Of a stretch of DNA of 64,000 nt, positions 1 to 27,959 are shown piece after piece. The stretch's first letter is position 1. Each line of letters starts with the position of its first letter. This stretch comes from Volvox africanus. Its lineage: Eukaryota > Chlorophyta > Chlorophyceae > Chlamydomonadales > Volvocaceae. The stretch lies in NCBI GenBank assembly GCA_030268105.1, contig BSDZ01000022.1:558001-622000 (forward strand). The letters run 5' to 3'. The translations under genes and the position numbers were made by a program. The notes below the pieces were generated by a model, which was not told where the DNA came from, did no database searches, and saw nothing but the letters and a program-made list of their open reading frames with translations.

Positions 1-2078
1 CTTCGGACGGTGGAGGCGACCCCATCACCCCTAATATACCCAAAAACATATCATTGAGCTCCTATAAGGTTACTAGTTGTGGGGTTACGATTTGTACCAT
101 CATGGTATGCCGTATACTCATGCATACCCGCGGATGACATCCCTCACCCCTCACCCGTCAATCCACACTCCAGACCCGTCACCCTTCAATCCACAACCTT
201 CAACCCTCACCTGGGGCCCGGATTTCATCCCGTCGTCTCCTGCTGGAGGCTATGGACTTGACCCGCCCCTTTGGTGCGCAGCGGTGATTTTAGCTGCCGC
301 CGGTTCGCTGACCTGAATGGCCCTTTCGTAGGCGGTTTTGGAAAGCAAGCGCTCGGAGGAAGAGGTGGCAAAACTCAGGTACCAGGTCAGTTGTCCCCCG
401 GTGCCGGGATGGGAGTGATAGCAGCGGATCTGGGTCACAGGAGCTTAGGGCGGAGGGACGTGTGTTGGTGTAGGATGAACAGTGGCGCCCTCTTCGTCTC
501 TGGAGGTCACCTATGCAATGCCAATCGGGATGAGGCGATGGGGAGTGGCCGCAGTGCTGCCGACCTGTTTTCAAGTATGCACGCTGGTTAAGGAAGTGGG
601 AGAGGGAGTTGGATATGAGAATTTAAAATGATAGCTTCTATCACCACCAGCTCCGCCAGCAGCACCAGCAGCAACAACAGCACACCAACAGCAGCACCAC
701 CACCACGATAGCCACGATCACCAACAGCTCCAGCAACACCAACAGCAACAACAGCAGAGCAGCATCTGTTCTCAATTCCTGCGGCCTTGCACACCAACAT
801 CCACGTCCCCTCATTGGCCCGTTGTGGTCATGACCCCTGTTTGGCATCAGGTGATTCACCTGGTGCGGGCCCTTCGCGAATCGGAGACGTATAAGTAGCG
901 CCGGCGCAGCGATCAGATCGATCAGATCCGTTGCCATTGGATCGCATCTTCCTTTCTGCTGTGGTTGGCCGGTGGTGGTCATCCGCCCAGCCGGACGGTG
1001 CGGACGGACGGACGGATGAATGGACGGACGGATGGCTGGATGGCGTATGAGCGCTGCAGCCAGCTGGTTGTCTGAAATGAGCGCTGCGGCCGGGGAGAGA
1101 CGGGATGAGGGCGGAGGATGCAGTGGTGGAAGCGAAGCAGGTGGTGTTGGAGATTTAACCCGACCAGCACGCCTGCGTATATACATACATACAATAGGTT
1201 ATGGCGGGTAGTGCCGTACCTGACGTTCTTGCCGGGAATTCGGGCCAGTACCTGCCCTGTGTGGTGACACGATACACGATACACGCTGTGCATCGCGACG
1301 GCCGAGTCCTCAGTGCTACGCCAGAACGTGCGTGACCCTGCGCCCTAGTGATGTGATGTGTCGTCATCGGATGCAATTTTTACCATAAGTAGGGCTTTTT
1401 GCCCCTTCAGTCCTTGTGCGGGGAGTTCGATTATCAGATTGACGTGCCATCATCACCGTCATGAGCATCACCATCACCATCACCATCGTTGTCGGGAAGG
1501 CTCTCTAAAGTTCGGTCGAAGACTGTTGTAACAGGGGTGATATGCCTGGAAAGGAAGCTGAGCGACAGGTACACTGAAGGGCTGTATTTAGATGTCATCT
1601 TGGTGGAAGTCGGGAGGTCACGAGCTCACAGGAGATTGACGCCATGAGGCCCATGACTCATAATGAGGCGCGTGGTTGGCAGTTGGCGGTTAATGACTTC
1701 CGATGGAGTCTTTTGTGCGTTAACGTAGACAGATCATGTATTAGTATCGCAACAATAAGATTGTCTGGTTATCATCTTTATTGATCCTTGTACGAAAACT
1801 TCCTACATTCCAGCAGCTTTCGCGCTTTTAATGAAAGGTGGTTGAACGATACAGAGGGCTTAAGCGTCAGATATTTGAGGGAGTTCAGAAGGAATTTGAA
1901 ATTTACACGTGACTTTTGTTACCAGCCTGGTGCTGAGGATTGAAGCTCGCCCCCACAGCTCGTTACCCTCTTTCAGTCGTGGCCGTCATCTTCGCCCTCG
2001 TAACTGGCATCTGCGTTTTCGAAAGTGCCATTTGGCTTACCTTCCCAAGCTTGAGAAACGGGGCACGGTGTAACAAAA
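1..2078. other. No confident gene; CAG/CAC triplet-rich stretch
   Basis: I see no gene I can defend here. On the minus strand an open stretch around 315-385 ends in a possible GT donor and could be an exon of a gene running off the left edge, but it matches no family I know. Positions 655-760 are imperfect CAG/CAC/CAA triplets, which generate artificial poly-Leu or poly-Gln reading frames. The ATG-rich stretch near 1460-1490 (CATCAC triplets) is also low-complexity. Confidence 0.4.
655..760. repeat. Imperfect CAG/CAA/CAC triplet repeat
   Basis: Interrupted trinucleotide repeat of CAG, CAA and CAC units. It is open in several frames on both strands (poly-Leu on minus, Gln/His/Thr on plus). 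No flanking exon signal makes it part of a recognisable protein. Confidence 0.7.
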
Positions 2079-2465
2079 ATGGCAGCAAGGCAGCGGCAGA
2101 GTGGAGAGCAGCTAGAGCCACAAGAAGAGCCCAGTCCTCCCGAATTATTGCAAGCTGAAATACCTGAACAAGAGCCAAATGGTTGGGTAAACGAAGGTGC
2201 GCGAGAAAGAGAATGAATTGCTTTAGGCAACTAGTTAGCGATTCAATACTGCGTGGTTCTTGCACAGGTTATAAACGTTGGCTTGCACAAAGAGCTCAAT
2301 GGACATCTGGAAACCGTTCTGCGCAGCCGAGGACGCGGAGTCTGTAAGTCGATGGCACAAGAGTACCCAGATTGGTTCTATGGCGTTTGTCATTTACCCG
2401 GAACATGCTCCTCGATTACATCCCCGTCATTTGCAGGCCTTTGGTTAGTCACGACATGGTACTAG
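2079..2465 (+). CDS. Possible small three-exon protein (about 70 aa), unknown
   Basis: A tentative model. Exon 1 is 2079-2186, opening with ATG in the context AACAAAAATGG and encoding a Gln/Glu/Pro-rich start (MAARQRQSGEQL) before a GTAAAC donor. Exon 2 is 2268-2343, after acceptor TTCTTGCACAG, and encodes a basic amphipathic stretch with HKELNGHLETVLRSRGRG. It ends at a GTAAGT donor. Exon 3, 2437-2465, follows CATTTGCAG and reaches a TAG. Phases close to 70 aa. I do not recognise the family. The helix-like middle exon could instead belong to a larger protein with different downstream splicing. Confidence 0.35.
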
Positions 2466-5400
2466 GAGAGCGACCTTTTCCACGCGCGGTGCCCCTCGAG
2501 GTCAGCGTTCGGGCTGGCCTGGGCACTGCACATAACTTACCAGAGCGTTCAGGATAACATCATGTTGCCATTTTAATTTCCGTCGCTCCCTAATCTAGCA
2601 CCCCAGACTCTGTACTTCGGTTCTCTGTTCCGCTCTTCCATAGTTTGTCTGTCGCTGCACGCGCGTCCAAGTCAGGTCCTGCTGCTCCTGCGCAAACTTT
2701 GTCATCGCCTCATCTTACTACCTTCCCGAAAATTTGAAACACGGTTCAAACCCTAATCTGTCCAAATCCAAATCCTTCTAAAACTAGCGATATTTCCACC
2801 CGCCCCGTCCTCTTTCCGTTTTCCACTCTATCCGCGCACCCTCCAGGCCGTGATTGAATGTCTGGTGGAGCTATGGGAGGAGGAGGACAGTTGGGATTAA
2901 CCACGGACATGCCCCACTCCAGCTCCAGCTCCAGCTCTGTCTGTACGGAGTAATTGGACCGTACTTGTTCCTAGGGTTTGGTACATGATCCAACGGTATA
3001 TAACGAATGTGTCTGGATCGGAATGGGTCGGATCTGTGATCAGCCCACACCAGAGGCCTCCCAACTCTGGTGCCCCCAGGGAATGGTCTCCTGTGGAACT
3101 GCACGTCGCCGCCATCTATGGCGCCACCATGATGGACCTGCCGCCACCCACTTCAGTCGCAGCTGGTGCAGACAGTCGCGACAGCATTCTTGCATGCGTG
3201 AGTTGCGGAGTGGCGTGAGTGGTCGGTCCAGACTGCCTGCCAGGGTGTCGAATGGGGTGAGCACACGCGACCGTCTTGTGCGGGTGCCCACAACTCCTCT
3301 AAGAGCAAAGCCAGCGAAACTCTCCATTTCGCCGGTTCTCTCGTCGTGGTGCAATAAAACGTATTGCTGCGTCCGGCACTCTCTTCACCGGTTTCGTCCG
3401 CCTTTCCATGTCTTAAGGCAGGGGCAAGTTCGCCAGCACGTACCGTCCCCCGCGCTGCAGACAGGATGGTGCTTTACGTGAAAGTGGAACCTTCATCTAT
3501 GCCGCACGTCAAGAGCAGCTGCCTGTCCAGTGTCAACCACGCGACAATAGGGCTTGGTTGGATTTTGACGGCGACAAGCCTGTCACTCCACTCCTGATAC
3601 CAAGAGAGGGCCAGGTCTGGTGACCCGGTGTCAACATTGGAAGGCAAAACTAGCGGCCAGAGCTGGGGCCTTGTCGCGTGGTGTCTTGTCCCATATGGCC
3701 TTCGAGTTGGTCCCGGGCAGGGTCCCAGAATTATTGGTCAATTGGTCATTATTGATATATATCACCTGCGACGAGGTCCTCTGAGCGGCGGCGTAGCTTT
3801 CCTGAAAACACCTTCCATGAATCATAAATCATGCGGCTTGGGAATTGCAACAAGCACGCAGGGGTCGTACGCAGGTTAGGGACGACCTCGTGATCCCCCT
3901 CTTAAGCCTCTGATATAGAATAACAAAATGAGGGAAAGAGAAGATGGGAGGACGCGTGTAATGACTAGAGGGATTGGCAAGCATTGTCGCACACACGGCC
4001 ACAGCCATCAGATAAGACGTTGCGCATGACTCTACTTAGCAGCGGGGGCTTTAAGCTGGCATACAGCGAGAGATCTGGGTTCCGGAGCGTTCGATCTCTT
4101 GTACATATGACCGTATCGTCGCTCTCGTGTAGATGTCGGCTGAATGCGCATTAAGTGAACTTAGAAACTAGAACACATGGTGTACTTATGCCATCAAGAA
4201 ATGTTGGTCGGGGCAGAGAAGTTGATAAGGGCGCTGCCGGCATCCCGACAAGCAGGACAGGTGCTGTGCCTGCCTGCCGCCCTTCCTGCCCGGTGAGGAG
4301 TCATTCAACCGCAAGAGTCATCCAACCGATGTGGAGCTGTTGCTGGGCCGGCGGTGAGGTCGCTGGACGAGAGCAGGCGTTGGTAGCTCCTCTTCCGGAT
4401 GACCCATGCTGCGATTGATGATGCAATGATTCCATCGTTGCTGCATATGAGAGTTTCACTGCGCCGCGCGTGGCACTGTCGTCTGCGCCGTGTGTATCCC
4501 ATAAGACCGCGTCCTTTGTCAGGGTGTGCACCTGAGAAGGGTGTGTGCCTGAGAGAAGGGGCCCAGTGGCCGTCATGAACTTGTAACTTGGGTATGGTGT
4601 ACCGCTATGCAAGGTAACAATCTTATCAGGCGGGTCTAGGAATCGGGCTGCTGCCCAACCACAGCGCTAGTAATGAGAAAAACAACACACAGCATTTGCC
4701 TTCAAATGCTGTGTGCTGTTCACGGCAGGCTCACTCTTATAGGATTGCGATGATGCTCTGGCTGCTGTCGCCATGATGCCACCGCTTACATGGCCTCATC
4801 CACCCCCAGGGGCATTGCCCGTGTGAGGTGGGCGGGATTACAGCCCATCCACTGGCCATACATGGTAAGTTGTGCATGAAAATGTGCCCAGTCGGTAGGG
4901 TGATGGACTGGCGGTCAGGCAGACCTTCACCTCTGTACAATTGTGGTAACTAACTATCAAAGCCATACCAATAACAGCAGCCACGCCACGCTGACGCCAG
5001 AGTCGAGCTTTTCCACAAAAAAACACCTGACAGTTAAAGGTTACCCTCCCCTTTTAGGTGCCACCCTGTTTGCGCCAATGACCACCACTCACCCCCCGCA
5101 CCTAAGCCCCAGACCTCTTTCTCTTTGTGGATTGACTAATACACACACCACCCTTCATGATCAAGTCGGTACCAAGACAACTCATACAATAGGAGAATAT
5201 GTTAGCTCCCGCCCATATGTCGTTACATCGCTGCATTCCCATACCTACCGGCAATAGCCTCCGAAGCTATAGAGCCATGCTGACCCGCTCCGTAACCAAA
5301 AATAGATTAAGAAAACACATCTCCTTCAGTGCCGACAACCTGACGTGAATGGGAGCAGAGCTTCCATCTCACCACGCACCTGATCCAGGAAAACCCTGCT

Positions 5401-5529
5401 CGTGCGGGCCACCTGCCAACGCACTTGAGGCTGCTACTCAGGACAGCCAGGGTGTAGCCGAAGGCACCGGACCAGAAGGGAACTCCGGCTGATGGGGCGC
5501 CAGCGGTGGTGCTCGTCCTGTCGCCGGTG
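2466..5529. other. No gene recognised between small gene and importin 3' end
   Basis: Several overlapping short open frames exist on both strands (for example 2978-3481 plus and 3040-3354 minus), but none shows a family motif, a convincing start or a consistent splice pattern. A 12-bp perfect inverted repeat lies at 4686-4715 (CACACAGCATTT and its complement around a 6-nt loop). Confidence 0.4.
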
Positions 5530-20567
<15,038 letters not shown>

Positions 20568-20946
20568 AAGTAAGAAGATGCGTCAAACACAGCTCTCGGA
20601 TAGGGTTTGCCACCCAATGATGCAAGGCTCTTCTTCAGAAAGATCTGTAGGATGTATAACGAAAGTGATGTCACACAGCAAACATCTACCTCGGATTAAT
20701 GCAAACAATAAACATGCCAGGAGCTGTAGAGTGACAATTAAATTCTTAGCTAGTAAGAAAGCATGTCTATTCGCCTTTTGTCACAGTCGTACGATAACGA
20801 ATTTAATAGAAATCTTTTGGCAAGCTTTACACATACATAGTTCATTTTAAGATAATTAATAGAGCTTCCTGTCTCTGGGCACCCACGTTACAATATTAGG
20901 TAACGTAGGCTGCGCCGCTGTAGTTATTGTCTGTGAAGCCCAAGTC
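20568..20946. promoter_or_regulatory. Divergent intergenic region, importin / HMG protein
   Basis: The 379 bp between the two start codons must hold both 5' UTRs and promoters, so a shared bidirectional promoter is likely. A short perfect inverted repeat, ACGTTAC (20885-20891) and GTAACGT (20900-20906), lies about 40 bp upstream of the plus-strand start and could be a dimeric factor site. No clear TATA box is visible for either gene. Confidence 0.45.
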
Positions 20947-23900
20947 ATGGTCAAACCCCGAAGCAAGAGCAAGGCAGCTACCCTGAAGGAATCCGTTCAG
21001 GATACGCCTTATGCTGTCCTGACGGAGCGGGATGACCGTGCCGCTACTAAGCAACCTTCCAAGCTATCCGCTAAGGCATTTTTCGGCAAGGATGTGCCAC
21101 ATCCGGAGCCCCAAAAGGCTCTTATGCCGCTAAGTAAGTCAAGAAACAGATTTTGCGGGGCATTTTAGAGGCGAAGCATCGGTCCCTTTCCACCTGTTTG
21201 CGCGCCAAAACTAGATTCGACAGCTATCATTCATAGTCATATCTTGGGGATTCAACGGCTAATATGGTCTAAGAAGAAGGCAATATATGCTCTTATTTGC
21301 TCGCATGCGTCCCGGGACTTTGACTGCACGTCGCTTTTAGTGTATCCATGTCAATGTCGGTGCCCATTGCTGTTTTCCTGGGGTATTTATGGTTTACTAC
21401 GTGGGGTTTGCATCTATGCTACTGCTTTCAAGGCATGTACCGCATTCGCCTTATTGGACAGCCCGTCATAGCGCCGCCAACATTTACGCCCGGTTAGAAT
21501 CCGTATCTTCGTTTTGTCCTACCAAGTTGCAGGCCTAGCACATTTTGGACGTTACATCTCGTGGCTTTTCCCGTCTCCTTTTTATGCAGACTGGGCGGCT
21601 GGTACAAGCTGGAAGCGGGGAGGTGCAGCTCCCGACGGGAAGAAGCAGCAGCGCAGCAAAGATTCTAGTGCCGGACCACAGCCATGCCGGGGCCCCGTAG
21701 ACTTCATGGTGGAAGAGACGGTGCAGACGGCGCTGCAGGCAGAGCCTGACCTGGCGGCGAATGGAGAAGAACTCCGCAGGATGCGGGCCGCTCTGAGGAC
21801 CGAGTATACCGATCGCTGGGCGGTCATGACGGCTGCGGAACGGCGCGCTTACAACGACCAGGCTGCAGGTAATATCGTTGATTCAATGGGAGACGGAGAC
21901 AAATGCCAGGTTGGAGGGGGAATTGGATTGCAGATAGTTGCACCGGAGGAATATGATGCGCGAGTGTGCATATCCACAATATAATGAAGGGGCTGGTTAA
22001 GACGTGATCATATTGGGATAAAGGCATTAAGTGGTGAAAAACAAACGATGCAACGGATGTACTATGCGTCTTATGTTGCGCATTACAGCTTGGGACGTCA
22101 AGTTATCCGGGGCTTGTGGCCATTACTTGACGCATCAAGCTGACGTGGCATCACATTTCCTACTAATTGTTTCAGTCGAGATTGGCAAATGCGATGGCTT
22201 TGCCTAGGGAGGTGTGGAATAGCGCTGTGTGCGCAACTGTGCATTCCTGGGCCATATGCATCAACTGCTTGCCTTGCCATGCTGATGCGCCTCGCCTGAT
22301 GCAGCCGACAAAGAGCGCTTCCGCACGGAGATGAAGGCCTGGCGGGAGGCGAACAAACTTAACGGCAAAGGTGGCAAGAAAAAGGCGGACGATGTGGCAG
22401 ACGGCGAGAAGGGCGACGACGATGTTGCCAACGGCGAAGATGACGGACGAAACGCTGGTGTGGCAGAAGAGGAGGAGGCCGGCATGGAAAAGGCCGCCAC
22501 ACCCAAAGAGAAGAGGGCGAACAGAAAGAAGACGACCAAAGCGCCAGCCGACGTGGATAACGATGCAGGCGCCGTTCAGGATGCTCACGGGCCAGTAGGT
22601 GGGAGCGACGCGGGCGTTAGGGCTAAGTCAACGCGGCTAAAGAAGGCGACCAGTAAGGCAGAAGCGCTGGCTGGCGGCAGCAAGGCCGTTAAAGTCAGCC
22701 GTGCGCCGCTGCGCTGGGCTGAGCGTCAGCGGAAGGAGCTGCTTGGCGAGGGGATGGAAATGGATGTCAAGGCGAATGACGATGCTGATGATAACTCCGG
22801 CGCCGTCGAAGAAGAGCCAATCACCGTCGGTGGCAAGCGCCGGGCTGCATCGGGCCGCCAGGCAGCTATCACCTCTAAGAAAATGATGAAGGGCGATGCA
22901 GCACCTGCAACGGCGGCGGTGAATGAGGAGCCTGTCGATGCACAAAAGAAGCCTGGTGTTGCCAAGCGGAACCCAACCAAGGTGGAGAAGGCTGGCCGTG
23001 CCTCCACCAAGATGGAAGCGAAACAGCGGCGCAAAAAGGAAGAGGAAGATGAGGACGTAGACAGCGAGGAGGGAGACGTTCCAGAGGATAGCGAGGAGGA
23101 AGAAGACGCTGACGAAGGCGGCGATGATGAAGAGGAAGACGTCATGGTTCCAACAAGCGATGTGGATGATGAGGAGCCTGTGCTTCCGACGAAGATGAAG
23201 CAGCAGCAGCCTAAGCTTACGGCCACCAAGAAGGCGGCGGCGCGGACAGCCAAGGCTTCTGCCAGGCCCAAGAAAGCAGCAGCAGTGAGCAAGGTGGTTC
23301 CAAGCAAGAAAGTTCCTGCCGCCAAGGTCCGACACCTGGGTGAAGGTGACGTAAAGGACCCCTGGCAAATCGAAAGCGAGACCGAAGAACAGGTAATGGA
23401 AGCGGCGGCGGTCCCCCGGAGGCGGGGCAGGCCTTCCAAAACGGCAGTGGCAGCAGCTGCAGAGGCAGGTGAGAAGCATCACTGGTTCGTCAATATCCTC
23501 GCTTGAGCTAGCTACGAAAACGATGAACATGGGTGTCCCTCTCCGTATCCTGTATTAATTTCCAATTCTGTTCTGATCTGAAAATGTAGATTGAACGCTG
23601 TGCTGTGGCATCGCCAGATCCGGGAGTTTATAATGTGTTATACATAGGCCAAACGTTAACAGGCATCGAAACACACACAGGAGGCAACAACCTGTTTTTT
23701 CATCTGATTGTGATGCCCGAAGCTTTTCAGTTATGCAAGAAATGGTAGGTTTAATTTTACGTCCCGCCAACTTTGGCAACCTCGTTCACGGCAATGCAGC
23801 AGCAGCCCGTGATGCTGCAATGGATCGCAAGGCTGGGACGAAGGGGAAGGCTAAGGACGCAGCGGTTGTAAAGGAGGTGAATCCGGTCAGTACCAAGCGG

Positions 23901-24749
23901 CCGCGGGAGGCGGAAGCACACGATGATGCTGACCCGGTGAGGAAATGCCTACGCTTACCATTGAATGCGTGTTGGCGATGGAGCTTTAATTGCATTGTTC
24001 TGCGCATATGGGTTCGATATAATTCAAAGGATGCCATGCAACTTGCGGAGCGTTCATGCTATAGACTACACCTGATCCTAATTTATAGGCGCGACCAGTT
24101 TACATTGATTTGCTTAGCGATGGGCGCTTACAGATGTACTATCACAGCGGCACGACTGGGGGCTGGGTAATCATTCCATTCATCCTTTATGCAACTTGTG
24201 CAGGCACCTAAGCGGGGCCGAAGAGCCCCCAAGGAAGCGGCTGCACCGATCCTGCCCGTGGATCCAGAGCCGTTTAAGCCTGTCACCGCTCCCGCCGCCC
24301 CAGTGAACGCTGGGGGCGGCAAATCAGCCTCTCTGAAGCGCAAGGGTCGCTCCACTGCCACACGTGCTGCCAAGGCGACTGCAGCGACAGACGAGGATCG
24401 AGACGCAGCCGATGCCGATGCCGCGGCGGAGAAGGACGAAATAAATGAGCACCCCTCACCAAAGCTCCAGCAGCAGCAAGCGCTGGCAGGAAAGGGAGAT
24501 AAGCGCAGTAGGCCCGCGAAGCGCGCGGCAACAGCTGTGGAGATCAAAGACCCGACTGCGGTGCAAAAGGACGGGAAGGACAATCACAAGGAGGAAGGGG
24601 GGGAGGAGGAAGAAGAAGAAGCCCCCTCGGTGAAAGTCAAGAAAGGCCGCGGTGGTAAGGGTAAGGCAGGCAATCAGGATGGCCCTAAGGTAGGCCGACC
24701 GCGCCGTAAAGGGCAAGTGAAGCAGGGAGTATATAATAATGTGATGTGA
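20947..24749 (+). CDS. HMG-box and AT-hook chromatin protein (770 aa)
   Basis: Exons 20947-21133, 21590-21868, 22305-23468, 23800-23936 and 24204-24749. All donors are GTAAGT, GTAATA or GTGAGA/G; all acceptors end in GCAG; phases close to 771 codons including TGA. Residues about 105-172 form an HMG-box-like segment (RWAVMTAAERRAYNDQAA, then DKERFRTEMKAWREAN), with the box split exactly by intron 2. Three AT-hook-like motifs follow: RRRGRPSK at about residue 527, KRGRRAPK near 590 and VGRPRRKGQ close to the C-terminus. Between them are long Lys/Ala-rich and Glu/Asp-rich disordered blocks, with an acidic run encoded at 23041-23180. Expected role: non-sequence-specific or AT-rich DNA binding in chromatin. 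The HMG fold call rests on pattern; the AT-hooks are clear. It is divergent from the importin gene. Confidence 0.85.
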
Positions 24750-26984
24750 CATTGCGTGCGCGCGAATGTACATTGTGTGCTGGAATGCCGGAGGCATAAT
24801 TTGTGCAGGCCTGTCACATCGCAGAATTGCATGCGTTTGGGGGTTCGGTGAGGGACCTTGGCACTCGAGCGCGCCTCGGTGCCTCTGTCTTGGGCTTCTC
24901 GGAATGATTGGGGCAACCATTCGCTGGCGCATCGCCGTGTGCATCTGGGGCCGTTGCAGCACCAGCTAGCTGGTTGAGCCAGTTGGTTTACACATCATGC
25001 CTAGCGCCGGCACCGCGCATGTAAATGATGTGAAGTCTCTTAAGTCATCAATTACGCAAATGCATATGCATATGGCGGAACCGCATGCGCATACACTATA
25101 TTGATGGTAGCCCCATAACATCGTTTAGACAGAGCCGGCGAAGGTACACCTCGACTGATTGACATTTCGTGATATCCTAATCTGGAATTTTCTGCATAAT
25201 ATTATTTCTTTTTGGGAGAAGTAATATTATGCACGAGACTCATTACGACTCTCATGTTTTCAAGGACTAAAATGGCTAAATGGAGACAGGCATGCAAAAC
25301 CCTAAGCCGCTTTGGCTTGGTTACCTCAGTTGGCGATAATCTGCCACAGGGCTGCTGCTTGGTATGACCTGCTGCCAGGTCGTGTGCTTTGTGCCTGGCT
25401 TACTAATGGTATCTATTTGGAGTCAGTCTGGGCAGTGCACGTGAGCTGATGAAGGGGCTCTTCGCATGCTGAGATAGAACGTGCTCGATTTTAGACCGAA
25501 TGTGGGAAGAGATGTCATTGCGGCTGGCTGATCGTGGAATCATGGATAACAGTGTGGCCTGATCATCGCGTAGGACTGTTCCTGTTCATTAACGCGCTAT
25601 ATGGTCAGTTTGGGAACAACGCATTGTGGAAACTAAAAGGCATCACTCATCCCGACCTGTTGAAAAATCATCGTCGACGCCACCCTTGGTGCGGCAATGC
25701 CGTGCACGGCACCCGTACGTCTTTACCAGAATTACTTACACCACACCACATACTATAATTATGCTACTCACAAATTACGTACGTCTCCAATACTGTCGTG
25801 CAGCGGTAGGGCCCCCTCATCATCCTGGTGCCCGTTTCCATGGACTCGAGGTGCGCTCGGGCGCCGATCTTGCAACTGATGATCTGCGCACCTGGGGCTG
25901 GGTCTGATTATGTGACGAAACACAGGATAATATATAGGCGACATACTACCGTGATGGCCAACAGGCAGGTTGCTGTAAGCTGCTGTCATCACTCCTCGCG
26001 CTGCTGATTCGTGTTTGGTTGGATCATAGTGGGTGTTTCTTGTCTATTTATCTCACTTGCGGACCGCAACACACTAGTTCTCGGCGGGATGCAGGGTAAG
26101 TCGTGTGTATATGAAGCCGCGCGTTGGTTGACAAGGGAGTGACTGGCTGTAAGAAAAACAGGGTTGAAGAAAACCAACATCAATCTTTGACAAGTTTGGT
26201 ACATGTACAGCCGTTGAACATTAAATTTCTGAATTTGTGCCTTTGACATGCTTTGATGGCATGCGACTGGGCCGCGGGATATTGTCCTGGACGCCGTGTG
26301 CAACTTGGGGTTCCCCTTTCCAACCTACTACCTCCAAACTGAGCAGTCAGGTATCAATTTGTCACTCATATGGTTTCGGATTATCTCTCCTGATGTGCAC
26401 CTTCACCTACGAGCCGTCCTTGGTTTGTTTTAGCCTGCAGTTCCATAACGATTAAGTCCAGAAGCTTGCTGTTTATATTTTGCGTAAGAACAGCCGTAGA
26501 AAGCCAGTCCGGTTAATGGATCGTTCACTCAAAATGGGAACTCCAGAAAACGCAGCCGAGTGCGATTCATGGGAGTTGGATGGACAGGCTTGCTTCCCCA
26601 CCATCAACAACAGCATGAGGCGGGGACTTCGACAGATCTATCGAGGATGCACCGTATGCAATACTTCAGTATTCCAAACACCAAGGTGGAGTATGACTAG
26701 AACAACCCAACGTTGGCTGTGCGCACACAGACTTCATTCCTTTCCTGCCCTCCACATGCCTGAAAGCTGCAGGCCTTTTCTTTGGGGCGCAAGATTGCCC
26801 AAAACACGGTTCTTAGCCCTAAGGGAGGCAAGCCGTTTTAGTTTAGGGTCGTTGTGGGGTTGCTACGTCCTCTGGAGTTTGTGTCGGTCGTCTCTCGTAC
26901 AGTTGTACGGCTCTCGTCCATGGACCTTGGCCAAGTGGTTCCGCAGGAGAGTCGGGTTGTCAGTGAGTTTGCCTTCTTTCAGTT

Positions 26985-27164
26985 GTAAAACCTGCGTCAC
27001 GATGCGGCAGCGAACCCTGAATGGGATCAATTTTTGCGGACGGCTGAGTTTCTGATCAATATCTCAGTTCATGCATCTACCATGAAGCAACACCTTTAAG
27101 GCTTATGTATGATTATGAGCCCCTGCGTCTCACCTTGTCGAAAACAAGGGTAAGAGAAGGCTAA
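26985..27164 (+). pseudogene. Ty3/gypsy integrase C-terminal fragment, frameshifted
   Basis: Frame 1 from 26985 reads a segment containing NPEWDQFLRTAEFLIN and SVHAST and stops at TAA near 27098. An overlapping frame from 27093 continues with PLRLMYDYEPLRLTL. Together they match the end of the gypsy integrase core, where W-D-x-x-L, E-F-x-x-N, H-x-S-T and T-P-x-x-L-x-Y-x-x-x-P occur in that order. A stop upstream and the frameshift show it is dead. No reverse transcriptase or LTR was identified nearby. Confidence 0.6.
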
Positions 27165-27413
27165 AGGGTTCAATCGATCCCGCAGCTTGCCGATTGAATT
27201 TTCCGCCTGCGATATGAATGCATGATATTTCATGTATTGTGACTTCGCCCGTAGTCGTCCGTATATATCATGCTAGTAGGGATGTGAAAGTGCTGCTACC
27301 TTCTTAACATTATCATTATGCTAGCGGCATCTTACTGCATGAGGGGGTCACCATACTGTGTGTCAATGCTTGTTGCAATGGAAGGATTAGAATCCTGAGA
27401 ACAATTCAAGAGG

Positions 27414-27705
27414 AACATGATTTACATTTGTCCAAACGCGGTGGCCTTTTGCGTGAGTAATGGCCACATCCCTGCACACCAAGCTACTGAAGATGAAAGG
27501 CAAATCCTAAGAAGTATTCCCAAGTCCACACGTACACGTGTGCCTGCTGCGTCGGACTCTGAACCGCAACGGGGTCCATCTAGAACTACTCGCCATGGCC
27601 GACAGGTTAAAACACCTGCTCGCTTCCTTGCGTTCCTCGCTCACTTGTTCATTGCCAGTGGGGTTCCGGATACCCTGCTTTCCCATACTTCTTCGCCTCA
27701 CGGAT
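27414..27705 (+). pseudogene. Possible retroelement tail (basic, RTTRHGRQVKTPARF)
   Basis: This open frame includes a basic segment, RTTRHGRQVKTPARF, resembling the R-x-x-R-x-R-x-x-K-x-P-x-R-F tails of algal and plant retroelement polyproteins. Its position just downstream of the integrase fragment fits one decayed element. The similarity is short, so this is only a suggestion. Confidence 0.3.
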
Positions 27706-27959
27706 AAGTTTGGTTGACTGTCAGGATGACCAGCCATTTAGATAGAGACGGGTTCCTGTAACGAACATTGCCTATTTCTAATTGCTTTCTTGGGGCTCTC
27801 TACAGGTGTAGCCTATCTCCCTTTCCGTGTTTCTTCGGAATATGGTACATAAACTTGTACGACGAATCAAATTCAGGAAAAACTGCAAAAAGTTTTATCT
27901 TAAAAAATTCAACTGAAATGGATGGTTTTATTCAGGAGTATACGACAGGTTCAAGATTG

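Noticed and set aside
22637..23530. Minus-strand frame of 297 aa
   Set aside because: Antisense shadow of the HMG/AT-hook exon, whose plus-strand frame has clear motifs and in-phase splicing.
26480..27055. 191-aa plus-strand open frame
   Set aside because: Composition (many Arg, Cys, Trp, Ser) is that of a non-coding frame; the integrase-like signal lies in a different frame of the same stretch.
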